From: Ectocarpus siliculosus | Taxonomy: Eukaryota; Sar; Phaeophyceae; Ectocarpales; Ectocarpaceae | DNA: 64,000 nt | Assembly (NCBI GenBank): GCA_000310025.1 | Contig: FN649726.1 | Span: 2,278,546 to 2,342,545, forward strand | Direction: 5' to 3' | In this document: positions 11,733 through 21,000 of the stretch, in pieces | Numbering within the stretch: the first letter of the stretch is position 1 | Layout: the number at the start of each line of letters is the position of its first letter | Translations under genes and position numbers: made by a program | Notes under the pieces: model-generated | What the model was told of the DNA's origin: nothing | What the model saw: only the letters and a program-made list of their open reading frames with translations | Database searches by the model: none

Positions 11733-13715
11733 ATGGAAGACACGGAGGAGGACCATCGTTGGGCTTATTATACCCGAGTTTGCGTTGCTGTGTCTGCTCT
11801 GGCGGCCGTACAGCAGTGCCTCGCATGGAACAGGCGCATTTCCGCAACCAAAACCAAGGAGCGCCGGCGCAACTCTATCATCGACCTCAGCAAATGGCCT
11901 GGAGGAGCTCTGACGGTATACTTCGGCTCTCAGACGGGAACAGCAGAATGCTTCGCCCAGATCGTCGCTGCCGAAGGTATTGTTCACGGGTTCAAGACAA
12001 CTGTGGTCGACCTCGAAGACTTCAACGAAGAGCAATTCGAGGGTGCCCACAAGGCTATCTTCATCATGGCCACGTATGGTGACGGGGACCCAACTGATAA
12101 TGCCAGCGAGTTCTACAATTTGGTGGCAAACAAAGCAGGTGGTATGTCTAGTGAACGTCTCAGATCGCTGCACTACACCGTCTTCGGTCTCGGGAACACG
12201 CAGTACGAGCACTACAACATGGCGGGTCGGACCATGTACGAAAACCTCCATAAGCTTGGTGCCCAGCGCATGTTCGAGTACGGGGAGGGTGATGACGACC
12301 ATGAGCTCGAAGAAGACTTCGAAGAATGGAAGGAGGCGATGTGGGGGGTCCTCGTTAAACGGTTCGGCGGCATGGGCGGCGTAGATGGAGTAGACAAAGC
12401 TGTGGACCTACCGTTCTCCGTCAAGATGCTTACCGAACATGAAGCAGCTGCCATTGCCTCGACAGAGGAGTCCAAGGCCGCTTGCTCAACAAGGTTTCAT
12501 TGGCACGCGGTTGATGCCTGTGTCAGCATCAATCGCGAGCTCCGAGCTCAGGCTCCCGGGGTGGGATCTACGCGGCACGTCGAGATCGACCTCCAAGGCA
12601 CCAGTGTAGGCTACCACACGGCGGACAACCTTGCCATCTTGCCCTTGAACGACGCCACCACGGCGGAAAAACTGTGCGCACAGCTTGGCTACGATCCAGA
12701 CTCCTTCTTCATCCTCGAGCATGACGACAACCACAAGCCGGTGTTTCCCACACCTTGCACCGTGCGAGACGCGTTCCTGCGATTCATGGACATTATGGCC
12801 ATTCCTCGCCGCAGCTTGCTGGAGCAGCTGACGCCTTACGTAGAGGACGACGCTGAACGCGAGGCCATGCACCTCCTGAGCTCGAAGGAGGGCAAGGAGA
12901 AGTACCACCGCGAGGTGGAGGAGCCTGGGTGGACGCTGGCCGACCTCATCCTGGAGAGGTTCTCTAGCCTCAGCATGACGTTGGATCACTTTTTGCACGT
13001 CGTTCCCCACCTCCACCCCCGCTACTACACGATCTCGTCGTCGTCGTCCGTGTCGCCGTCAAGGGTGCACATCACTGTGGCGGTGCTGGAGCAAGACCGG
13101 AGCCAGGGTCGCCTGTATCGCGGTATCTGCTCGAGTTTCCTCAGCAGCCTGGAACCTCACGATGGAGCTACGGTGGAGGGAGCCACCATAGACGGCAGTG
13201 GGTCGAAGTGCCGCGTGTTCGTGCGAGAATCGACGTTCCGGCTGCCGGCGGACTCGTCTATCCCGATCATAATGATTGGGCCGGGGACAGGGGTCGCCCC
13301 GATGCGCGCGCTGCTCCAGGAGAGGGCCTGGCAGAAGGAGCAGGGGTTGAGTGTGGGGCGGAACGTGTTGTACTTCGGGTGCAGGTGCAGAGACCAAGAC
13401 TACATCTACAGGGACGAGCTGGAGGCATACCAGGCAGACGGGACACTTGACAGCCTTCGCTTGGCGTTCAGCCGTGAGGGGTCGTCTAAGGTGTACGTGC
13501 AGCACCTTCTCCGCGAGGATGCTGCTGAGATGTGGGGCTTGCTTGAAGGCGGTGCGTACGTGTATGTGTGTGGGGGTACTAAAATGGGTACGGATGTACA
13601 CAGCGAGTTCAACCACATAGCTCAAAGTTGCGGGTTGATGGGGGTGGAGGAGTCGAAGGAGTATATGAAGGGCTTGCACGACGCTGGTCGATTCGTACAG
13701 GAGTTGTGGTCGTGA
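11733..13715 (+). CDS. CPR: NADPH-cytochrome P450 reductase, copy A
   Basis: Diflavin reductase passing electrons from NADPH via FAD and FMN to ER cytochromes P450. 660 residues, intronless. N-terminal hydrophobic anchor at ~12-32 (short, interrupted). FMN domain with YFGSQTGTAE (~64), MATYGDGDPTDN and GLGNTQYEHYN. FAD domain with RYYTISSSSS and GICSSFL. NADPH domain with MIGPGTGVAPMRALLQER and YFGCRCRDQDY. The C-terminus FVQELWS carries the Trp that stacks on FAD in this family. From 12534 to the stop the sequence is the inverse of copy B, and the predicted proteins are identical over ~393 residues. The N-terminal ~266 residues differ at many positions. Being intronless among intron-rich neighbours suggests an ancestral retrocopy. 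Whether it is expressed cannot be told. Confidence 0.95.
   Translation: MEDTEEDHRWAYYTRVCVAVSALAAVQQCLAWNRRISATKTKERRRNSIIDLSKWPGGALTVYFGSQTGTAECFAQIVAAEGIVHGFKTTVVDLEDFNEEQFEGAHKAIFIMATYGDGDPTDNASEFYNLVANKAGGMSSERLRSLHYTVFGLGNTQYEHYNMAGRTMYENLHKLGAQRMFEYGEGDDDHELEEDFEEWKEAMWGVLVKRFGGMGGVDGVDKAVDLPFSVKMLTEHEAAAIASTEESKAACSTRFHWHAVDACVSINRELRAQAPGVGSTRHVEIDLQGTSVGYHTADNLAILPLNDATTAEKLCAQLGYDPDSFFILEHDDNHKPVFPTPCTVRDAFLRFMDIMAIPRRSLLEQLTPYVEDDAEREAMHLLSSKEGKEKYHREVEEPGWTLADLILERFSSLSMTLDHFLHVVPHLHPRYYTISSSSSVSPSRVHITVAVLEQDRSQGRLYRGICSSFLSSLEPHDGATVEGATIDGSGSKCRVFVRESTFRLPADSSIPIIMIGPGTGVAPMRALLQERAWQKEQGLSVGRNVLYFGCRCRDQDYIYRDELEAYQADGTLDSLRLAFSREGSSKVYVQHLLREDAAEMWGLLEGGAYVYVCGGTKMGTDVHSEFNHIAQSCGLMGVEESKEYMKGLHDAGRFVQELWS
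12369..12430 (+). repeat. Isolated 62 bp identity island with copy B (mate 17001-17062)
   Basis: Within the otherwise diverged N-terminal halves, 62 nt beginning GGCATGGGCGGCG are identical to 17001-17062 read in reverse. Flanking bases differ on both sides. The next 103 nt towards the 3' end are diverged but of equal length, and the long identity starts after them. This looks like a conversion patch or strong local constraint. Confidence 0.8.
12534..13713 (+). repeat. Left arm of 1180 bp inverted repeat (P450 reductase 3' halves)
   Basis: This arm pairs with 15718-16897 in strict register (the two coordinates sum to 29431). Translations agree in the coding frame and in two or more other frames, so nucleotide identity must be close to 100 percent. 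Similarity stops within a few bases of the stop codons (TGA in copy A, TAA in copy B), and the 3' flanks are unrelated. Confidence 0.9.
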
Positions 13716-15715
13716 GTGAGTTTGTCCCCGACAGAGGTAGGGAGTTTTTAAGCTTGTTTTTGGGTGTACTCTCCGTGCGTATTACTGAACTGCGTGTGCA
13801 TACACCGAAAAGTTGCACGACGTAATCGCCGTATGATTATCAAAGTTTTCTGTGAAATGGACATATTGTTGCCGTGGTAGTGTCCACGGTGGACGTGGGA
13901 GCCGCTTGATTCTCTGTTGAAGCAACGTACTCTGGTATTGACGGGGCGACACTAATAATAATCCCATCCCGCCCTCCTGTGTGTATCGAAGCTTCTTAAC
14001 GGCTTATCGACTGTTTCGTTGTCATTTTCGTCGCGTGTCTGAATTCGGCGCCAAACGTGTGTTTCGATGTTCGTGACGTATCGAGTGCCCCAACTCACCC
14101 CCGTAGTCCTACAGTAGTCGTGGGGTAGCAACGCGAGTCTTTAGGTTGGGATGGTTGGTGGGAACCTTGTTCAATAAATGCATGCAGTGGTGCAATATGC
14201 AAGTCAGGTGAACACTGACTGTTTTTCAGTATTTTCTCACAGTCGTGATGGTGTGGGTTTTGGGTCTCGTGCACCTCTTTCCGTCCATAGAATGCGTGTG
14301 CGGAGAGCGACTAGTACTCGTCTCCGATTCTTCCAGGGTTCGACACAGGCAGCCGCAACATCAGACGACTTCGCAGCGGGTATTCGCATTTTTCCACAGC
14401 CGCTGCTGCCGTATCTGTAGTGACCTATGCTTTCGCAGGTGGTTGCAGGAAAGCAGGAAATTGAAAGCGGTTGCACCCGGGTGAGAGGGAGACGTGAGCA
14501 TTGTAGTAAACGTGGAAAATATTCATTTATGGGTGTGACTTGTTTCTGGTGCTCCTTCGGGAAAGCCTCTTTTTTTGAAAAGTTTTCGCCTACTTGTTTT
14601 ACGAAAAGACAGTCCATCATCGGTGGCTCGACAAGGTTTGGTGCAGAATATACAAAGTCTCACTTGGTCGTCGATACTCATGCTTGGTGCACGAGCTCAT
14701 GAGCTACACGCCGCTTTTTTCAACCCTTTTCACCTAATAGCGGAAAAGATTGTGCTGAACCTGGTGCTGCCGTTGGTGGTTGTATTTGCACATGTTGTGT
14801 CACCACACCACTTCACTCGGGCCACCTAGAATGTATCCTCTTGCCACCTGCTTGCTGAATCATGTGTGGATGGTCTCACAGACGGCTCCGGCCGCGTGCT
14901 TTTTCTTGTAGCGATCGTTTGGCGGCGAGAGGCTTGCAGCCAAGCTCGGATGACGCTGAAACAACCGACATTTTCTCTTGATTTCCAGACCTCAAGGTTT
15001 GATTTTTTTGTTGCTCGCACCAAGTTGGCCCTATGCCCTCGCCCGAACCTCGGGAGCCACTGAGTGTGCTGGTGTGCTTGCGTGCTTGTGGGAAAGTCAC
15101 AGGTGCTGCGTGAGCCGGCAGGGCTTACATTGGGGGGGGACAGAGAAGTATATGAAGTTACAAAAACCCGCTACAACGGGTTTACGAGCCCTCTCACTGA
15201 TATTTTCTCTGATCATGAGAATATACTTCAATAGAGATGTTGAGGCGGCCGCACCACTGATCTTTTCAAGGTCTACAAGGACAACTTGCCCTACCGGCCG
15301 CACCGCGACCACCCATGAACCCTTCCATGACTGTCTGTGCCCACCACCCTGTCGCGGGCTGCCCTCATGGCCTATAGGTGAGTAGCTGTTGCATCTACAG
15401 AAGTACACTTGTCTCTTTTTGCTGCACTCTCTCTGCCGCACTCTCTCACGCTTCGAAAAAAGCTAGGCCCAAAGGAAATATCACAAGGAAAACTGATGAG
15501 AAACAGCACCGGGGGAGTTGGTGCACAACATTCCCTAGGCCCGATTAATCTCAAATGACTTCACCACTGATTGGGACCGGTTTCGATCGTACGCACCGTC
15601 TGGCCTCCCTACTAAAGCCAATGAAAAAAGGTTGTTGAAGTATGCCGTTCGAGTGGGGAATCGACCTGTGTACCAAGCTCTCGTCAGTATGATAGCAATC
15701 CCGTCTCGTCAAAAC
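13716..15715. other. Spacer between the two reductase genes
   Basis: These 2.0 kb separate the convergent stop codons. I see no convincing exon, RNA gene or repeat. It would form the loop of a hairpin if the flanking arms paired. Confidence 0.6.
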
Positions 15716-17659
15716 TTACGACCACAACTCCTGTACGAATCGACCAGCGTCGTGCAAGCCCTTCATATACTCCTTCGACTCCTCCACCCCCATCAACCCG
15801 CAACTTTGAGCTATGTGGTTGAACTCGCTGTGTACATCCGTACCCATTTTAGTACCCCCACACACATACACGTACGCACCGCCTTCAAGCAAGCCCCACA
15901 TCTCAGCAGCATCCTCGCGGAGAAGGTGCTGCACGTACACCTTAGACGACCCCTCACGGCTGAACGCCAAGCGAAGGCTGTCAAGTGTCCCGTCTGCCTG
16001 GTATGCCTCCAGCTCGTCCCTGTAGATGTAGTCTTGGTCTCTGCACCTGCACCCGAAGTACAACACGTTCCGCCCCACACTCAACCCCTGCTCCTTCTGC
16101 CAGGCCCTCTCCTGGAGCAGCGCGCGCATCGGGGCGACCCCTGTCCCCGGCCCAATCATTATGATCGGGATAGACGAGTCCGCCGGCAGCCGGAACGTCG
16201 ATTCTCGCACGAACACGCGGCACTTCGACCCACTGCCGTCTATGGTGGCTCCCTCCACCGTAGCTCCATCGTGAGGTTCCAGGCTGCTGAGGAAACTCGA
16301 GCAGATACCGCGATACAGGCGACCCTGGCTCCGGTCTTGCTCCAGCACCGCCACAGTGATGTGCACCCTTGACGGCGACACGGACGACGACGACGAGATC
16401 GTGTAGTAGCGGGGGTGGAGGTGGGGAACGACGTGCAAAAAGTGATCCAACGTCATGCTGAGGCTAGAGAACCTCTCCAGGATGAGGTCGGCCAGCGTCC
16501 ACCCAGGCTCCTCCACCTCGCGGTGGTACTTCTCCTTGCCCTCCTTCGAGCTCAGGAGGTGCATGGCCTCGCGTTCAGCGTCGTCCTCTACGTAAGGCGT
16601 CAGCTGCTCCAGCAAGCTGCGGCGAGGAATGGCCATAATGTCCATGAATCGCAGGAACGCGTCTCGCACGGTGCAAGGTGTGGGAAACACCGGCTTGTGG
16701 TTGTCGTCATGCTCGAGGATGAAGAAGGAGTCTGGATCGTAGCCAAGCTGTGCGCACAGTTTTTCCGCCGTGGTGGCGTCGTTCAAGGGCAAGATGGCAA
16801 GGTTGTCCGCCGTGTGGTAGCCTACACTGGTGCCTTGGAGGTCGATCTCGACGTGCCGCGTAGATCCCACCCCGGGAGCCTGAGCTCGGAGCTCGCGGTT
16901 GACAACGACGGGTGCGTCGCATCCATGCCAGTAAAACTTGGACGAGGAAGCGGCGGCAGTTTCACTAACCCCAGCATGACACGCCGCTTCAGCTGCCGTC
17001 AGCATCTTGACGGAGAACGGTAGGTCCACAGCTTTGTCTACTCCATCTACGCCGCCCATGCCACCAAATCTCATCACCAACGCCATCCACATCTTCTCTC
17101 TCCACGCTTCGAAGTCTTCTTCGAGCTGATTGTCGTCATCACCCTCCCCGTACTCGAACATGCGCTGTGCCCCAAGCTTCTCCATTCCCTCGTTTGTGCT
17201 CTTGCCCACCATGTTGTAGTGCTCGTACTGCGTATTGCCCAGACCAAAGACCGTGAACTCGACAGTAGCAAGATAATCGCTCTCCAGTTCACCACTCTCG
17301 TTTTTCAACCACGTGGTGAACTCGCTGGCGTTGTCGGTGGGTTCGCCGTCGCCGTATGTGGCCATCAGAAAGATAGCCTTGCCCTTCTCCAAGAGTTCCG
17401 AAGCACTAAATTCCTCCAAGTCAACCACGTCAATGTGGAAGCCATGCCGCCGGCCCTCCGCAGCGATTGTCTGCGCGAAACTTTCGGCCGTTCCTGTCTG
17501 CGAGCCAAAGTAGACATTGATGGTATCGTTAGGTGCAGCCTCCTCTTCTTCCTCGATGTCCGCTTCGTCAGGTTTTCGCTTCGGTCGAAGAAAAAGCAAG
17601 CCGGGCACCAGAGCCAAGAGGCCAATATACGGCCACGCACTAGCCCCGCTTGACGCCAT
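15716..17659 (-). CDS. CPR: NADPH-cytochrome P450 reductase, copy B
   Basis: Paralogue of the gene at 11733, same reaction and ER-membrane location. 647 residues, intronless. The N-terminus has a clean single membrane anchor, WPYIGLLALVPGLLFL (~9-24), followed by a basic then acidic linker, more typical of the family than copy A. FMN motifs YFGSQTGTAE, MATYGDGEPTDN and GLGNTQYEHYN; the FAD/NADPH half is identical to copy A and ends FVQELWS. The start is the first ATG upstream of the anchor. Because its anchor is more canonical it may be the ancestral copy (inference). The opposite-strand open frames over this gene, up to 246 residues, are shadows. Confidence 0.95.
   Translation of the reverse strand: MASSGASAWPYIGLLALVPGLLFLRPKRKPDEADIEEEEEAAPNDTINVYFGSQTGTAESFAQTIAAEGRRHGFHIDVVDLEEFSASELLEKGKAIFLMATYGDGEPTDNASEFTTWLKNESGELESDYLATVEFTVFGLGNTQYEHYNMVGKSTNEGMEKLGAQRMFEYGEGDDDNQLEEDFEAWREKMWMALVMRFGGMGGVDGVDKAVDLPFSVKMLTAAEAACHAGVSETAAASSSKFYWHGCDAPVVVNRELRAQAPGVGSTRHVEIDLQGTSVGYHTADNLAILPLNDATTAEKLCAQLGYDPDSFFILEHDDNHKPVFPTPCTVRDAFLRFMDIMAIPRRSLLEQLTPYVEDDAEREAMHLLSSKEGKEKYHREVEEPGWTLADLILERFSSLSMTLDHFLHVVPHLHPRYYTISSSSSVSPSRVHITVAVLEQDRSQGRLYRGICSSFLSSLEPHDGATVEGATIDGSGSKCRVFVRESTFRLPADSSIPIIMIGPGTGVAPMRALLQERAWQKEQGLSVGRNVLYFGCRCRDQDYIYRDELEAYQADGTLDSLRLAFSREGSSKVYVQHLLREDAAEMWGLLEGGAYVYVCGGTKMGTDVHSEFNHIAQSCGLMGVEESKEYMKGLHDAGRFVQELWS
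15718..16897 (-). repeat. Right arm of 1180 bp inverted repeat (P450 reductase 3' halves)
   Basis: Mate of 12534-13713. It ends at the copy B stop codon on one side and within the codon before Arg-Glu-Leu-Arg on the other. Confidence 0.9.
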
Positions 17660-18059
17660 AGAACGACGAATGCTTCAATGCTGTTGGGAATGGACTTAGC
17701 TGGCGGGTTCCTGGATGAACTCGTGTAGCCTTCGTGGGTCTACCTGGCACACGCCTCGGACTCGTGCCTCTCATGCCGTGCCGCGAGGCTAATTGCGCCG
17801 CGTTGGCGGGTGTTCCAGCATGCAGGCGTGTTTCACAGCAGGGGCTGCCTACCAGTTTGAATTTTCTCAAGAAGGCAAGAAGGCAAGAAGGCAAGAAGGC
17901 CAAGGCCAGCCCACACAACCGCCGTCCTGCTGGGTGTTCCCTGGCGACGCGCAGCAGCTGTGAGGGAGAGTCAGCAGCACGGGCCATCATCAGCGTGCTC
18001 GAGGAGTTACTTACGCCGAATTTAGTGGGAGGCTCTCCTCCACCTGAGCCGATTTGACC
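17660..18059. promoter_or_regulatory. Divergent promoter region, reductase B (-) and Timeless (+)
   Basis: 400 bp between divergent start codons. It contains four tandem units of AAGAAGGC at about 17870-17902. No other element was recognised. Confidence 0.5.
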
Positions 18060-21000
18060 ATGTCGACCCTCGAAAAACACATGCTGAAAGAGCTGTTGCT
18101 CGTCTGCAGCGCGCTCGGAAGTTCAGAGGCGTCGGAGCACGGCGGTGGCGATGGGGAACCAGCCGTTCAACATCAGCGGTTTGTACGCGGAGAGAACTGT
18201 TTAGAGTGGCTGCAGGATCTCCAGAGGTGCGTAGATCCACATCGATTTCCACGTTTTATGTGTTGTGGCCGTGTGCCTCCGGCATGTAGTAGACTACAGC
18301 AGCACAGCAGATACAACGCCCTATTGGGTCGAGGAGGTGCAATATATGAGCCGACACACAGCCGACGCTGCGCGTTGGGCAACATGGGGGCGTTGTCAGT
18401 TCTCACAGCATGGTGACTCTCGACCAATTGTTTCCGAATATTGACCCAACCTCCGCGCCTGCTCTAATAAACCAGGGCGCTGCGGAGAGATGATGAGAAC
18501 ACAAGAGAGATCTGCATCACCCTCTCGTCGTGGCGCGTGGTGCAACACAAGCTAGTTCCTCTTATCCTGGAGTGTAGGGACGACGCCGTGCTTGTCAATA
18601 CCCTCTTCAAGATCTACGTCATGCTCACAATGCCGCTGTCCAAGCAGTCCGAAGAGGCTCTGTCAAAGCCTATCAACCCCAAGGCGCAGGGTGATGTTCG
18701 GGACCAGCAGATGCGCCGGAGAGAGAACGCCATGTCCCAGCAGGTGGGCGAGCTTTACATTGAAGTTTAGGACCAGCTGTAGACACTCAGGTGATAATGA
18801 TTATCCTAGCCCGTTGCCGTTGCTCGCTAAATTTATACTCCATCTTTGTCTTTCTTTCTTCTGATCGGCTGTGAAGATTGTGTTGTGCCGTTCGCGAAGG
18901 CAATGGCAGCCGTTTTGCACAACTGCTGGACTCACAACGCAAGACTGCAAGGCTATGGTCCAGACTTGGTTCGGCATGATACAGCCCGTTTCACCTCATG
19001 ATTCGCTTGCGCCATCTTTTACTCATTTGGCAACGAGCCACCAGATGCAAACTGCAGCAAGTTTTTTTTGTGAGGAAACTTGATCGTGTTTGCCTTCAAC
19101 ACAGGTTCAATCGATCTTGCGAGGAGACTGCACACCAAGGTCTCAGGGCGCAGGCGGTTCAGACTTGACTGGTTTTGCACTCTTTGCTGGAGACGAGCGG
19201 TCGTGTTGTGTACGCCTGGCATCGACTTTGTACATTCCATGCGAAGTCTATCCGAGTGATAAACAGCGGTGTTGCGCTGCGTCGTGCGACGTGAGCAGTG
19301 CACTCGAGCTTTCTCGTTCCGGCTGGAATGCGCCAAGTTCAGTTTACTGGCTCCCAGACTTCGTTTTGAGCCCAAGACGACAACATCCGTTTCAATACAT
19401 GTGGGGTTCCTCCGTTGACGTTCGCCTACTCACGCATGCATGAACCTCTTGCGCCTTGGTGATCCTGAACAGGCCGCTCTGCACGCGTTCAAGCGTGCTT
19501 TCATCTCGAAGGACGTCCTTTCGGTCGTCGTGGGAATGCTCGAGGAACCGCTCAGCCACACTGGAGTGGCTCGTACGGACGCGGACAACTTTTCCATCGA
19601 GTTGTGCCTGACGCTGCTGAGAAACGTCCTCAACATACAAGACCCGACTCCCGGTATGGCCACGTCGCTGGGTGACCACTACACCCAGATGCACGAGCAG
19701 CTCGTGGCTCTTTTCAAGGACGCTCTGCTTTTAGACATCCTGCTGCTCTTGGCACAGGACGTGCACGCGAGAGAGAACGCCAAGCTCAACCTCCTCCTCG
19801 TCGAGATTTTCCACTTCATCATCCGGGACCAGGAGCCCGGAGCAATTATCGCAGTTCACCGATTGCAGGCGCAGAGAGGGGCTTCGAAGGGATCCGCTGG
19901 TTTGCCTTCGCCAGCTCGACAGAGCGGGGGCTCGCTCATGAGCGTTCTGGCGAAAGAGAAGACTAAGCGGGGGCTTGGGGCTGGGCAGATGCACAGGTGA
20001 TGTTTTGTTTTCAGGCTCGGAAGTGCCGTTGAAGCGGTATTGCTAATCCCATGGGCTCACGTGCACATACCGATTGTCTGCATTTTTTATTCACCCTACG
20101 CTCACTCCGCGGGAGGTGCTGAACGAGTGTGAAGCGTAACGTGCCGTACGTGTTCGTGCTCGCCGCAAAGCCAGACTGCAGCAACGGCAAGACAGTATTT
20201 GACTGATACCACGCGATTGACCACCCCGCCCTTCCTTCGTTTTGGGTATTTTCGCGCACAGCCGCCACGCTAGGTTTGGGGGGACGCTGCAAGTCGGAGG
20301 AGGTAATGGGGCAAACGCAAAGATGGTAGCCAATCCCTTCAAGGATCGCGTGGATTGTGTACCTCAGGCAACCCGCAAGAAGAAGAAAAGTGCCAAGACA
20401 TTTACGGTCGACGACGTTTCAGGACACTCTTCTGGTCTGTCGGACAGGTGACGCGACGACGGTGCTAACTTGACGCTACTGTAGTACGGTTGAGTCCATT
20501 TGTACGCCTGGGCACTCCATGTGTTGGTCCAATATAAGTGTGGTCCGACCGAAATGTTTGTTGTTGTTGTTATCGTCCTATTTATTATGGCGACAGCCCC
20601 ACCATGTTTCGTGATGAGACGTGTACTACACGTTTCAGTGTTTGTAGAGTACTACACTTTTCAGTGTATTTTTTCGTACAACCACAACCATCCAGGGTCA
20701 CACAGGAGGGGGTAAACACCAGGGCTTTTTTCTTCTTTTTATTTATATTTTCGTGCCCCACTTTCCTCCTGCGGTGCGTGCTGAATTTTATTTTTATCGC
20801 GAGAAGGGTCCAACCATCCCTTTCCCTCGTCAACGGTGCTAACGTCGAAGTTTGGTACTCACGAGAGCTTTTTCAGCTATATTTCGCTTTCACCCGCAAA
20901 TTTTGTTAATTTTTCACCCCATGGGGATTCGACCTCACGACCCTTGCGACTAGCGGTTTTCGTGGATACCACTAGAACACCGAAATGTGCACTACTTTTT

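Noticed and set aside
13059-16372. Pairs of identical 80-246 residue open frames on the strand opposite both P450 reductases.
   Set aside because: These are shadows of the inverted repeat. They only help to show that nucleotide identity is nearly complete.
18744-18785. Two in-frame TAG codons in a helix-like continuation of Timeless exon 2, suggesting stop read-through or a decayed gene.
   Set aside because: A canonical donor (CAG-GTGGGC) just before them and an acceptor at 19472 give a shorter join that matches the family better and keeps the whole 14-exon frame divisible by three.
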